This document shows, one piece after another, positions 49,884-62,565 of a stretch of 64,000 nt of DNA. Position 1 is the stretch's first letter. Each line of letters begins with the position of its first letter. Under the pieces are notes generated by a model. The model was not told the origin of the DNA, searched no databases, and saw only the letters and a program-made list of their open reading frames with translations. The stretch comes from Melanocharis versteri (lineage: Eukaryota > Chordata > Aves > Passeriformes > Melanocharitidae). Position numbers and translations under genes: made by a program. Location: positions 77,405-141,404 of the forward strand of contig VZTG01004277.1 of NCBI GenBank assembly GCA_013397845.1, in the 5' to 3' direction.

Positions 49884-52800
49884 TTAGTTCAGTCCTGAGT
49901 CCACAAGTTCCTGACATTCCCCAGGGTATCCTGCCAAAACCCTGCCCCAGGGCTCCAGGTAAAATCTGGAAAGGCACAAGTCTCCATATGCACTTGCAAC
50001 ATCCTTAGCACTGCAAAGGTGTCTTGGTCTTTTGTTTTATGTGACATGGTGCCAAGTGCCTCCTTGCAGGCTGATGCATTTAGACTTAGGTCTCCTCTAA
50101 TCTAGAAGATCTCCCTCCTTCTGATGAGATAACTAACTTAGATGTAGAAACTTACATTTCAGACACCCTCTTTTAGTTAGACACAACTGTATTTTATGAC
50201 TTCTCTCAAAAGACTCTGTTCATTCACTTATGAAGAACTGCATGCATTTGCTTTTCCCTAACTTGACCATAGAAAAGCACTAACCCAAGCACAGGTACTG
50301 AGGTATCATTGATCCTCGTGTGGATAACTGGATATTTTTCAACAGCAGAAAGCTGTAAAAGTTGTGTATCAATTCCAGTCAGGAAATACTTTTACCTTAA
50401 CAATCGTTTTCCTGCAGTTCATTACAGAACAGTGTGTTCTAGGCTCATCTTTCTGGAATGTGTGTACATTTTCAATCACATCACATCTCTCTAAAGGGAA
50501 AAATATTGCAGGATGCAGAAACCAGGAATTTATGTCTGCCTTTGCAGCACTTTTTCTCAGGGCCTTTTCCAGCAAATAAATGCTCCCTCTTATCTTTCTC
50601 CCCATCCAGCAGCCCTGTGGCTCCTGCATGTGAGGCTGTGGAAAGGCTCAGTTTCAGTGAGGTGTGTGGAAAGCCCCTGCAGTCAAGGTATGCTTTGAAT
50701 GGGTATTTAAAATACCCTCTGGTTATGTAGCTTCTATTCATCTTTTATCAAGTTGTTTCCAGCTTCAGACTGTTACAAAATCTGTGCCATTACAAAAAAA
50801 AGGTGAGAAGCCACTCCACAAAGAAGTTGGCTGTGGCCAAATGCAGTTGGTTCAGGAATTATTATGAGTCAAGATGCATTTAATCAGCAATATAATTTCC
50901 AAATGACTCTTCAAGCTGGGATTCTCTGATTTTACATGGAGATTCTATGAATATTTCTTTTCACAGCTCCAAATATTTCTCATTTACTTACTGCAACCAG
51001 TCCAATAGAATGTTCCGTGTGAGACTCACTGACTTGGAAATCAGATTTTCCTGTTTTCTAACACATTTTAACATAACTTTTTGTTGCGACAGGTTCAAGG
51101 TATTTTTTACCAACTGGACACCATTACAAGAAGACCAACCTTCTTTCTGCACCATCTACAACAACTCTGGTTTACTTTTATGTCAAATGCATGAAAAAGC
51201 TAAAATTCTCATATATAAGCATTTAAGGAATATAAGCATTTTAAGGAATTAATTTCACACCCACACTTTTAAGAAGATTTCACAGTAAAAGATCCACATT
51301 GTCACTACTGCTAAATTACAGAAAAGCTTCTTCCAGCAAATACATGTAGCAAACAAAGGGGTGTTCATGAAAAACTTCAATTCGTGTACCTTGTATTTCT
51401 CAAACAAGTGTCTGAAGTCATTATCCACATAAACTAAAGTCAACCCCATAAAGCCTGTTTTATCCATGAGTAAAACACAAATGCCTCCAGGTGATCATTA
51501 CATTTGAGGCATCAGTGATAGTTTGAGTCTGCATTGCTTTGTGTCTTTCACAGTTAGAGAGAACAAGGTGTATTTCTCACTTCCTTTAAAAAACAATAAA
51601 ATTTATAAGTCATCTATATCAAAAGTCAGTTTGGATTCTAAGAAAAGTCATTATGGTTTGTTTACTCTGTTTCCGGTTGGCCGGACTTATTTTAAATAAG
51701 GGATTTGTTCTAAAGGATCAGCTGGGCTTTTGGTAGGTTACACCTGAAACTTTTGGAGGGCCATTTACCCACCTCTGACAACAACTTTTTGATTGATTGA
51801 CTCTGTTGCTTCTCCCTCTAATAATAATAATAATAATCCAGAGTGGAAGGTGAGTTAGGTCGTGTGGAAGAAATCAATAATGTTCCTTTTTGCCAAACAA
51901 AGTTAGGTCTGCAAGGTGTTCAAGGTTTTCTTGGTGTACAGCCAAGAAAAAGATCTGTGCAATGTTCTGAACCACACAGAACTGCATGGATTTTAAAGTG
52001 CTACTTTAGCTGCCATTGACTTCAGTGGAAATAAAGAATTGAAAAAAATGGATTTTTGTCTTCATTGCTTGAAATCAAATCAGATTTCTGTAGTTCAGGT
52101 TAGCACAATGGCTGAAGGAGAACTTCCACAGCAAATCCTTCAAGCTGATATTTTTTAAGAACTTTCCATAGATTTATCTTTAAAAATATACATAAATTTG
52201 CAGAACTCCATGGAATTAACTCTTAATTTATTTTTTTAATTAAATTACCCCACCCCTTCAGGTAATCCACATGAGGAAGTGGGAATTGCTATGCTAAATT
52301 GTTTTTTGTACCATGGTTCCGGATGTCAGCTTTATTAATCTCTTTTTTCTTCCCAGTTATTTCACCCACAGACCATGAATTGTAGCATATCTGACAGTCG
52401 TCCTTCAGAGAACAAATGGTTTTCACTATTCAAACGGGTGGGGCAGGCTTTAAAGAAATACTTGCAGTAGCATAATTTCATTTTAACAGCACAAATACAA
52501 CTCAGGTGACTATAGTGAATTAATGAAAATTGCTGAGTACTTTGGATGAGGTAAAAGAATGGAAGTATCTCCCAGGACATTGGGAATCTGGAGGTGCTGG
52601 ACTGCCTCCCCTCACAGTCAATAAAAATGCAGTCTTATGAGGCTTTTTGATGGCGATAACCCTGGTCTCATCAAAATTGTCACAAGCACTTCAGATAAAA
52701 AATTTCCTTTGCCCTTATCTCAGAACATGGAAGGATATGGGGGACCTTATCAGAGGCAGCTTCCCGTAAGTGCTGCCCGCTACACAAAGAAAGAACAAAG

Positions 52801-53182
52801 GCAGCTGTGTTTTCCAACACAGAGATTATAATACAGTATTAGAATTCTGGCAACAGCAGACAGCTGCAGGAATGCTGCAGGAATCTGGGAACAGTGAGAC
52901 AATATTGACTTGCAGCATGGGCAGCAACCTCGAGCCACCATGGAGAAAAGGGTGCTCAGTGTGCAACACGCCACAGCAAAGGCAAGGATGAGGAAGGGAA
53001 CCAAGAAAGGAATGAGGAGATGTGCAGATGCTTTATGCCTTCTGATAGCCAACAGACGGCATGGAAGGAAGCAAGAAATGTTGTGTTTGAGCAATGAGGA
53101 CCTGTCAAAGCTGCCCTTGTGATATTACCTTTTAAGCAAGTGGAAGCAAAGATTCTGCAAAAAGGAACCATGAGCTGAGTGA

Positions 53183-53300
53183 TGCCAGGTTGGACAGGGC
53201 TTGGAGCAGCCTGATCTAGTGGAGGGCGTCCCTGCCCATGGCAGGGGGGTGGAACTTGAAGATCTTTAAGGTCCCTTCCAACCCTGACCATTCTATGCTG
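53183..53300 (+). mobile_element. CR1 LINE 3' fragment
   Basis: 'gccaggttggacagggct', 'tctagtggagggcgtccc' and 'gatctttaaggtcccttcc'. It lies head-to-tail near the opposite-strand CR1 at 53,423. Confidence 0.87.
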
Positions 53301-53422
53301 CACTAGAGCAGAGCACATGCCACACATCTCTCCAGACTCGAGAGGGAAGACATGAAACATCTGCAGCCATCCTGCAGTAAGTTAATCTTGAGTGACACAT
53401 GGGGTGCGTTGTGTGTACAATA

Positions 53423-53724
53423 ATCACAGAATCAGAGAATGACAGAATGGTTTGGGCTGGAAGGGACCTTAAAGATCATTTTCTTCCACCCCTTGCCATG
53501 TCCAGGGACACCTTCCACTAGACCAGATCACACAGAGCCCCATCCAACCTTGTCTTGAACATTTCCAGGGTCAGGGCAGCCACAGCTTCTCTGGGCAACC
53601 TCTTCCAGTGTCTCACCACACTCATAGTTAAGAATTTCTTCCTAATATATATTCTAAACATGCCCCCTTTCAGTTTAAAGCCATTCTCCTTTGTCCTATC
53701 ACTACATGCCCTGGTAAAAAGTGA
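53423..53724 (-). mobile_element. CR1 LINE, antisense copy
   Basis: 'aatcacagaatcagagaatg', 'ggaagggaccttaaagatc', 'gcagccacagcttctctgg', 'agttaagaatttcttcct' and 'tcctatcactacatgccc'. Confidence 0.9.
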
Positions 53725-56610
53725 TGCCCAGTGCCACAGCCTCAGGGAGCTAATGGAATATATTCATCAAATGGAAGTTCAGGAAGCACTTGGAAGAAAA
53801 CATCACTGTGTTGCCCACAGTGCAGGTCATTCTGTGTACAGCCAAGAAGATGCTCACTTGCGTCTCTGCCTCTAAGCATTTATCCCACTCTTTTGCCAGA
53901 GACAGGGAAGACAACTGTGAAACAACCAGCTTTGAACTCAAGCTTCTGTTCTGTGAACAAATCAGCACTGTAGCTTGCTGATCAGACTAGGAGTTGATGT
54001 ACTGCAAAAGGACAGGTTTTCTGTCTTCTCTTCTTCCTTTCCCTGGAGACAAGAAAAAAAAATCCAGAATGATGCAGGTGGATTGGTTCATTTTCAGTCA
54101 CGTGTTCCTTAAGAAAAAGTTCTTTCTTCCACAATGGGCAGTCCCAAAGCTGATGTCATTTGTCAGCAATAAATATTGACAAGGAAATAAAAGGGAAAAT
54201 GTATGTATATATACAACCCTGGACTGGGGAGAGCCTCTCACACTCCTGCCACTTCCTCAGGTACAGGAGGATTCTGGTGGATGAAGGTAATGTATGCAGA
54301 ACTGAATTTCAGCCTTAGAGATTTTATACATAGAGTCTCTTGTTCATTGATTGAGCTACAAACGTTAATGGAGTTAATATCTAAGTTGTACCAATAACTG
54401 ATAATGTGATAATTGAAAGAAAATTTCTGCTTATAATATCTCAGAAGAAGAATGTAAAATAAATTATATCTTCTCCTCTGAAACCACACCTTCCACGAGT
54501 AGGGGTGAAAAATGGCTTCAGTAGAGTCTATTTCTTTAGATCAAAATGGAACACTTGAACCCACTTGCTTCTTTCTTCAAATGTGAAGATAAAAGAATCC
54601 ATTTTTCTTGGGGTTGTCAGTCACGGGAAATGCTTTTCTGATGTCTTTTGAATTGTTTTGGTGTTGAATTTATTTCACTTGGGTATTGGGATACACCAGT
54701 ACAGCTGAACTCAGAATTTTTCCATCTCTAAATGTTAACTATCTGTCCAAACTTTCATGTATATATGCTGCTAAAATGTCTAATATATATTATAGCATGT
54801 AATAAGCTGATTGACCTTTCTTAATGCAGAGTGATTTTTTTTTTTAATGAAATGTAAAGATGTAAACACAGAGAAGGTAGAGGAAAAATATATCAAAGTA
54901 ACTGAAAAGACAAATATTCCCACTCTTCCAAACTTTCAAACCTGCTATGCCCTGAAAGCCGTATCAGATGGCAGGAGAAAGGCTCTGCTGAGGAGTGAAA
55001 CACCAGGATTGAACAGAAAGACCGTATTTTTCAAACGGAACTTTGTTTCTAGTGTTGGAGCTATCAATGCTTATTTTATTTGTTTCAACACTCAATCAAA
55101 TTTCCATTAAGCCTCAGGTTTTCACGTAGAGCTGCCTAAAAGTCCACTGCTGGCACTTGTTTTTCAGAAGCACAGAAGTGATTTAGTGAATTGCACACTA
55201 TTGACAGGGGAGAATAATTCTATCTGGGAACCATCATCTGTTGACTTTGAAAGTAAAGCCCAACACATTTAGTCCAAGAGACAGATTTGATGGTAGAGTC
55301 TGACAGTCAAAAATGTGCAGTATTTATATCTTAATCAACTTTAACTCTGAAAGTAGGAATATTTTGTGTTTCTTGTTGCAGCACTTAATTTGGAAAGTCC
55401 CAAAAAGATTTTGTTTCTGCATGTAAAGGCAAGACAACTCCTCCGTGTCTAAAAATATCCCTTCAGTTTAAGAATTTATTCTTCATTAATATCAGTGAGA
55501 TCCCTGCCTCTACCTCATGTGATTTCCTTATGAAATCACAGGAAAACAAGGTAAAGACTGAATATCTGAATGACATGATAGGACAAGGGGTATTGGTTCT
55601 TAACAAAAGGAGGGACAATTTATTTTTTTTTTTACAATGATAATTTACCTATCATGCAGGATTTACTAGATTTCTGTTGAGCTGTACTGCTCACACCGTG
55701 GATTTTTCTCAGATGCCAGCTCTAAGGCTTATTATATATGTTGGTTTTTATTGTCTCTATTTCCCTCTTGCCTCAGTCTGGTTTAAGGCAGCCTGCTGAG
55801 CTCAAAGGTAGTCTTCTTTGGGATTTTGCCACATCTTTTTAACAAGTAGAAAGACCTTTCCCCCCATATATCTTCATCAATACAAAGATATACAGCAATC
55901 AATACTTTCTCTTCTTTTGGTGTGCAGAAAAAGCATCCTGCGTATATGAGTGCTTTTCAGAGTGTCTGTGTACATCTGTATGAGGTGCCTTAGGAGCAAG
56001 AAGGCTGTAGCCAAAATTATTTGTTAACAACATCATATCTGAAGGTTTTCTGTATGTCTAGGTGTCAGGTGAAACATGAGGATGACCACCACTGTTTGCT
56101 TGAGCCATTATGATGCTGATTTAATGAGGAAAGAGGGAACAGGGAAAGAAATGGGGACAACAGTCCATGTGTTCAGTGCTCCACTCCAAAACACCAGATC
56201 TCACTATGGATGATGCTTGAGAAGGATTCTGATGTGACAGTATTGAACCCATTAATGGGCTTTTTTTTATATAAATGGAGGCAAACATGAAGGAAATGCT
56301 GCAAATTCAAGATATCTTGAATAAATGAGTCAAAAAGGGGCTGATCCATTTATTCCAAGTAATACACAGCTTTGCTCTATTTACAGTCCCTGCTTCCATG
56401 CAAGGTGGAGTCTTTTCTCTGTAGGAGACAGTGTGCATGCACAGTTCCAGCACATCCATATTCAGGATCAACTAAAATAAACTTCTTCGTGCAGGCTTGA
56501 CTTTGCCACAGTTTTGTATCTTGCTCACACATCACATTATGCCACAAAATGTATGCAACACAGACTAATGGATTCTGGGGTTCTGTTTTTGTTTTTATTC
56601 CCCCCTGTAG

Positions 56611-56672
56611 AAATGGATTTACTAACTGCAATTATTTTCCTGGCTGGTTTGCTACACCAATCTGATGGACAG
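56611..56672 (+). CDS. CRISP gene B exon with start codon and signal peptide
   Basis: The acceptor 'ccctgtag' is followed by two bases and the ATG at 56,613, then 20 codons with a hydrophobic core, and the donor 'gtagga', phase 0. No convincing upstream leader exon or TATA box was found for gene B. Confidence 0.88.
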
Positions 56673-59600
56673 GTAGGAACATTCGTCTGTGCAAAATACC
56701 CACATCTGATTCCTTTGTATAGATATCTGACCCGATGCAGTCTGATCTTGGGATCTCCAGAGATTTAGAATTCAGGGTGCAAGTATTGTTAATATGTTAA
56801 CATAACACATTGAAGATGAACCCTAATTTCGTACAGATTTTTGTATAATTATTTTTATTATTATATTTTTACTGGTTGAGCAACCTGGTCTAGTGGAAGT
56901 GTCCCTGTATATGACAGGGGGTTTGGAGCTACTGGCACTTTAAGCTTGCAACCCGAATCATTCTGTGATTCAGCCTAACAAAATATTCTTCCCTCCATGG
57001 GACTAATTTTAAAAAGACATTTTTCATAAATTAATTAATTAATTAATTAAGGTTCAGAAATCTGATTCATAAGTCTTTTAGAGAGGATTAATCTTGTAAG
57101 ATGTAGATATCTACTAAGCAGGCATTTGAGTGTGAGCTGTTTATCTCATTATTTCATTCTTATGAATTAATGAAAAGAAACAAGTGCTTTAGGAAAGAAA
57201 ATTATCATTTTCTTCAATAAATCTCAGATGAACCATGTTGTAAATTGATGCTTTCCCTTACCTGAGTATAGCTGCAGCCTAAAACAACTGGCTGAGATGT
57301 TATTTCTACCACCATAAATGTGAAACAAGATTTATGAGACCAATTATTGGGGTAGGTTCAGTTGACCAAAAAAAAACTGACAAGAAGCTCATAATCTATC
57401 TTGTTTATTAAACTTCTGTTAACTGGGACCTTCACTGTTATTTTTTCCAGGGTTTTCCTCATAAAAAAGTGAACGCTTTTGCCCTTCCTCATTTTAAGTC
57501 TCAAAGTGAAAAACAGATCCTTGAGCTACACAATGAAATACGGAGATCTGTAGTTCCCACGGCCAGGAACATGCTGAAGATGGTGAGCTATGAATTTCAG
57601 CTAGCCTGCTGTTCCCTTAAAGGAAATGATGGGACAAGGCCAGCATCAAAGGAGGCTGTGGGATGAAGGGATTAAGAGCAGCCTGATGAGAAGGATTTGG
57701 AGGTGTTGGTGGATGAGAAACTCAACATGAGCCAGCAAGATGCTCCAAGGGCTGGAGCACCTCTGCTCTGGAGACAGACTGGGAGAGCTGGGGGTGTTCA
57801 CCTGGAGAAGAGAAGGATCCAAAGAGACCTTAAAGCCCTTTCCAGTGCCTAAAGGGGATCTAAAAGAATGAGGAAAAACCATTTCTCAGGGTCTCTTGCA
57901 ATAGCACAGGGGTTAACGGTTTTCAATTAAAAGCAGGTAGACTAAGATTGGATATAGGAAGAAGATTTTTATGATGAAGGTGGCAAAACATGGGCACAGG
58001 TTGCCTGGAGAAGCTGTGGCTGCCCCATCCCTGGAAGTGTCAAGGTCAGGCCGGACGGGGCTCTGAGCAGCCTGGTCCAGCTGAAGATGTCCCTGCTCAT
58101 TGCACAGGGGTTGGACTAAATGACCCTTCAAGGTCCATTCCAACCCAAACTATCTCTGATTCTCTGGATCTAAAAAGAGAAACAGAAGCCCTGGATGAAG
58201 GACAGAGAGTGCAAAGCAAAGGGGGAGCGGAAGCCTGAGCAGCAGCTTCTGAATCTCACTCCATCAGGAGAGCAAAAGAGACCCGGATCTGCAAAGCTTC
58301 TCCCATCCCTGTCACCCCTGATAGTCTTTGTTATCCCTGTCCCATGAGCAGATGAGCTGGCCCGTGCTTTGTGGTTCAGCCTGCACAGCAAGGCCTGAAA
58401 CATTCCCCAGGTTCAAAGCCCAGCTGGTGACAATCACCACAACTCAGCTGCACCAGGGCTGAGAATCCGTTTTGTACTTTTTAGTCCAGTGCACCCTGCA
58501 GTGTTCACTCAGACACAAACCTGAAAGGAAGCAGCAATATGTTATAAAAACCCTTTTAATCTGCACCATCTGGAGATCAGGACTGTGTGATAGAACTGTG
58601 CAGAATATCCTGCTCTGAAGCCTTTAAGAGTTGAAGAAATGTGGTCCCAGTGCCCCAGGAAAGTAAATCAGAACTCCTCCTCGTTCTGTTGAGGGCCAAA
58701 GGAGCATTCATTGCTCAACACCTGAGCCATTCAATTTTTTTTTTCTTTTTCTTCTTAGGGATTGCACTAACATATTTATGACCTAGATACTTCTTTCTTT
58801 GTGTCTTTCAGGTGTGGAGCGAGAAAGCTGCCAAAAATGCTCAGAAATGGGCAAATCAGTGTGGGATGCAAATCAGTCCAAGAGACAAGAGAGTTATTAA
58901 TGGTACTGACAAGGATGGAGCCTGAGCTGATGGGTTAATGACGACTTGCAGATGAGCTCTGTGAATGTAAAATAGAAATGAGGATGACTTTTAATCTGTT
59001 GTAGAATAGCTTTTTAAGATTATTAGGGCACCATTTTAGGACCTGGTCTAGTGGAAGGTGCCCCTTCCCATGGCAGGGGGGTTGGAACAAGATGATCTTT
59101 AGGTCCCTTCCAACCCAAACCATTCTGTCATTATTAAGCACAAAAACATCATTTTTGTCAGATGAATACTCTAAAAGACAACTTGTTGGAAGTCCTTAAC
59201 ATCACAGGGCAAAGTGAGTGGCATCATAGGCATTTTTTTTAGAGTATGGCTACAGCCCCTCTGTCCCACCTTCCCCTATACAGTTTGCTTCTCTCCTAAC
59301 AAAATAAATTTGCTTCTACTCCAGGTGTCACCTGTGGTGAGAATGTGTTACTGTCATCCTACCCAAGAACATGGGCTGATGCGATTCAAGTGTGGTACAG
59401 TCAGTCCTCCAATTTCAAGTATGGATATGGAGCAACCTCGAAAAATGTCAATGTCCAGAGCTACACTCAGGTATGGAGACTTGAAACAAACTGCAGGGAT
59501 ACAGGAGTATTATTCCAGAATTACGGGAGTACACCTAAGTTTTTTTTTAGTTATTTATAATCAGAAAAAAACTATCAGTGTGATCAAACTATTATCTATC

Positions 59601-61300
59601 ATTCACGCTCTGATCCAGAGATGAATGATGAGCTAAAATTCTTTTCCATCTAATTAGGAGGCAATGGAACCTGTATTTTGGAAGAGCTGTCCAGAAAGGA
59701 AGTATTAGCCTGTAGAAAAATCATTAATTTAGAAATAAATATTTTCTATACAGGGATTGAAATACCTGATTAGGAAGTGTCAAAGCAAAATACCTATGAT
59801 GAAATTATTTGAATTTCAACTTTAGTGTCCTGCCAGACACTGCATTCAAAAGCATTTGGAAACTGGAGGAAACTCATTTTTCTACGTATTCTTTCTGACA
59901 GCTAAATTTTAAACTTAAAAGCTGAAAAAAATGAATGAAAAAATTATTTTCTGGTTCTGTTACTTTGTGAGTTTTTTTTTTTTTACAGGAATTCAGTCTG
60001 AAATAATGTGCTTGTTTTTTTACTCTACAGCTAATCTGGTACAACAGTTACAAGGTGGGATGTGGAGTTTCCTACTGTCCTGCAGGCTTGTACAAATACT
60101 TTTACGTTTGCCAATACTGCCCTGCGTACGTACTGCCTTCTTACCCAGTTCTGATAATTATGGATTTGTTTCCAAAACCTCCTTGGCTAGAGGACAAAAT
60201 AATTGCAATCTACTTTGACCATTTGAACTTTTGAAAGTACCAATGTGAATTGCGGGTTTAAGAGCATGTTGAATAACAATATTTGTTTTATGTAGCATTG
60301 AAAGAGATATTAGGAAAATTTTAGCAGATGGACAAGGGTTTATCTCTGTCAGGATCAGGCATCAGGCACAAATCATGCTGTAATTTTGACCACAAAGGAG
60401 AAAATCAGATATAAAGTGCAAGCCAAAAGCAAATGAATATTCACAGAGGTAAAGAACTGCATTTCAGAAGGGTTTTGCTGAGGTTTGGAGCAATCTGGTC
60501 TAGGAGGTGTCCCTGCCCACAGTAGGGGGTCAGAACTAAGTGATCTCTAAGGTCCCTTCCAACCCAAACCAGTCTGTGATTCCGTGGTTTTATGATTACC
60601 TCAGTCAGTTGAAATCTATTAGACAAGCACCACTAGGAAGCACTTTTATTTTTTAATAAATAATGCTATAGAAATACAATCAAGAAATTTTGTTTCTGTA
60701 TACCTTATTGTCCCTCTTATTTAAAATCTGGGGTTTTTTTGTATTTGATGAATATCTGAAACGAAAACATGACCTCCTATAAACATACTTTTATCCAAAA
60801 ACTCCTGGATGTATTTCACTGCGACAAATAACAAACTCCTGTTAATGGCTCAGAACTTCATGTTTATCTTGTTTTGTCTTGTAATTCTTTCAAATTTCAG
60901 AGGAAATAACCCGATGCAAATGGCTATGCCTTACAGAAGTGGACCAAAATGTGCTGACTGTCCTGGCCACTGTGACAAAGGACTTTGCAGTAAGTCACTC
61001 CATTCTTCGTAAAAAAAAATTCTATAATATTCAAGCCATTTGAACAGTAGAGCAAAAGTACAAAGTTTATGTAGACAAGAACAACTGGAATTTCTGGAAA
61101 ATGCAGAAGTATCAAACCAGGACTTGGTTTCCAAAGAATATTTAATGTGTTTGCTTCTCTCTTTTATTTTAGCCAACCCTTGCAAGTATCAAGACCTCCT
61201 TGGAAACTGCAAAAATCTGAAAACGTTGTTTGGCTGTAGCCACTCACTGGTGAAGAAGAAGTGTCCTGCGAGCTGCAAATGCACCACTCAAATCATCTGA
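56613..61300 (+). CDS. CRISP gene B: full-length cysteine-rich secretory protein (246 aa, spliced)
   Basis: This is a secreted CAP-superfamily protein. Coding exons are 56,613-56,672, 57,451-57,582, 58,812-58,902, 59,325-59,470, 60,031-60,125, 60,901-60,989 and 61,173-61,300. All junctions are AG/GT, with phases matching gene A. Residues 1-20 are a signal peptide (MDLLTAIIFLAGLLHQSDGQ), about 40-175 the CAP domain, 176-204 the hinge and 205-246 the ICR domain ending in SCKCTTQII. All 16 CRISP cysteines are present and the length is normal. Two CAP tetrad positions are changed: the WYxE glutamate is Q121, and the GHYTQ histidine is S140 (QSYTQ). H47 and E100 are retained. CRISP ICR domains in snakes and mammals act on ion channels; whether this one does is unknown. 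Four CR1 fragments lie in its introns, all in the sense orientation. Family assignment is firm; one-to-one orthology is not. Confidence 0.93.
56874..56974 (+). mobile_element. CR1 LINE 3' fragment in CRISP gene B intron
   Basis: 'gagcaacctggtctagtgg', 'gacagggggtttggagc' and 'cattctgtgattc'. It is in the same sense as the gene. Confidence 0.8.
57451..57582 (+). CDS. CRISP gene B exon 3 (CAP start)
   Basis: Forty-four codons run from 'ttttttccag' to 'gtgagc', phase 0. The exon encodes a longer N-terminal arm than gene A (44 against 40 codons), then ILELHNEIRRSVVPTARNML with tetrad H47. Glu replaces the usual Ala after HN. Confidence 0.9.
57640..58166 (+). mobile_element. CR1 LINE, long copy in CRISP gene B intron 3
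   Basis: It contains 'gaaggatttggaggtgttgg', 'cacctctgctctggagac', 'gcacaggttgcctggagaag', 'tgccccatccctggaagtgt' and 'ttggactaaatgacccttc', with a degenerate tail. It begins about 60 bases after the exon 3 donor and is in the gene's sense. Confidence 0.85.
58812..58902 (+). CDS. CRISP gene B exon 4 (CAP)
   Basis: The 91-base exon encodes VWSEKAAKNAQKWANQC and following residues and ends in phase 1 at 'gtactg'. It is one codon longer than the gene A exon. Confidence 0.9.
59038..59134 (+). mobile_element. CR1 LINE 3' fragment in CRISP gene B intron 4
   Basis: 'acctggtctagtggaagg', 'ggcaggggggttggaac' and 'taggtcccttccaacccaa' with a short 'attctgtca' tail. Confidence 0.87.
59325..59470 (+). 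CDS. CRISP gene B exon 5 (CAP core, altered tetrad)
   Basis: The 146-base exon encodes CGENVLLSS (E100 retained), WYSQSSNFKYG (Q121 instead of Glu) and QSYTQ (S140 instead of His). It ends at 'gtatgg', phase 0. Confidence 0.92.
60031..60125 (+). CDS. CRISP gene B exon 6 (CAP C-terminus)
   Basis: The 95-base exon begins after 'ctctacag'. It encodes LIWYNSYKVGCG and YFYVCQYCPA and ends in phase 2 at 'gtacgt'. Confidence 0.92.
60483..60598 (+). mobile_element. CR1 LINE 3' fragment in CRISP gene B intron 6
   Basis: 'gagcaatctggtctaggag', 'gtgatctctaaggtccc' and the tail 'tctgtgattccgtggtttta'. Confidence 0.85.
60901..60989 (+). CDS. CRISP gene B exon 7 (hinge)
   Basis: The 89-base exon begins after 'aatttcag', encodes a Met-rich stretch (NPMQMAM) and the hinge CADCPGHCDKGLC, and ends in phase 1 at 'gtaagt'. 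Confidence 0.9.
61173..61300 (+). CDS. CRISP gene B exon 8 (ICR domain and stop)
   Basis: The exon begins after 'ttattttag' and encodes TNPCKYQDLLGNC through SCKCTTQII to TGA at 61,298-61,300. All six ICR-core cysteines are present. This is the intact counterpart of the broken gene A exon. Confidence 0.92.
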
Positions 61301-61720
61301 AGTCCTGCTGGGTGTCATTACAGCTGCTGGGAGATTATAAGGAAAGAGTAGAACCCACTGTAAAGTGTATCCCTTCTCAGTGTATCTGCTCAGACTGACC
61401 TATAGGTAACAATTTTATCTGAAATCTGACCATTACTTCAGTCCTAAATTAGATTAGTAGCTCAAAACAACCTCTGATGTTATTTTAGGTTTTGTATAAA
61501 TCATGCTTAAGATACTAACGTGTTACTTTGTGGGGTTGTTTTTTTAACAGTGGATCTGTCACTGATTTATTTCTTTTTAATGGGAAACCCACTTTTAAAA
61601 CACTTCAAGAGTTTTTTTGCATAATTCATTGAATGCCAGTAAACTTTCTTCTGTTAACATTTGTTGATTGTCAATGGAATGTCTTCCTTCTAAATAAACA
61701 TGATTTACCACCAGTTCACA
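61301..61720 (+). terminator. 3' UTR and polyadenylation signal of CRISP gene B
   Basis: AT-rich sequence follows the stop codon. A canonical AATAAA occurs at 61,693-61,698, about 395 bases after the stop. The cleavage site should lie 10-30 bases further on; the end given here is an estimate. Confidence 0.6.
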
Positions 61721-62565
61721 AAAAGAGCTTTTAATTAAAGTTATTTATAAATCAAGAGGTGTCTTTTTAATTTGGAAAATTCCTTATGGATATTTTGAGG
61801 CTCTTTTATACTTCATGTGAATGTGGATGAGGAAGGAAAAGAAATACGAAGCAAAAAGGGATGTAATTTTTGTACAGGCAAAGTAAGAGGCACATGTTGA
61901 ATCTGCAATTTTTGCTCTGACCTAATCACAAAGATTCTGCTACAGCTGTGCATGCAGGTGATAAATGATAACTTTATTCATGTGGCTATTTCCCACTAAC
62001 CTTGCACCACACTGGGGTGTCCCACCAGACTTCCAGCTGCTCTTCAAAGGGTCCTGGTTTTCCACAGCCCCCGAACAACATAAACCAGCCTTGAGCAGGG
62101 CAGAACTCATCACCTTCCCTTCCTATTTCAGGCCAGTAAAAATCATTTTCTCCACACAACCGCAATTCTAGATAAAGACACAAGAGGGTGAGCCTTACCC
62201 AGACATGAACCTGCATTGCTTTGTCATTTTTCTACCTGTATAAAAGATATCTCTTTTTATTAGATATTAAAGTTCTGGGCCTAGTCTGGCTGATTTTAAC
62301 ACTTGCTTGGACAGAGTTTCTTAGCTAATATTGGCTCAATAAATAATCACTACGTATAGAAACAGTTTGGCAGTGGTTTCCTCCCCTCTATTGTTTCATC
62401 CTATTTCTGCTGGTCAAATTACCATCACATTAAAGCAATTGAGAGCATCAAATTAGGAAAATTTGTGGTTTCCAGGATATCAATTACTAATTTTGGTAGC
62501 CTTCATTTTCTACCTGCCTGAAGCTCAGTTTCACCTTCATGACCACTGCCATTGTGCAAGGCTCC

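Larger units (their letters stand above)
49884..56610. other. Intergenic upstream of CRISP gene B
   Basis: It is AT-rich, with CR1 copies at 53,183-53,300 and 53,423-53,724 and an AAT run near 51,821-51,836. The leader exon and promoter of gene B should lie here. A TATA-like 'tatataaat' occurs near 56,269, but no donor could be paired with it convincingly. Confidence 0.4.
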
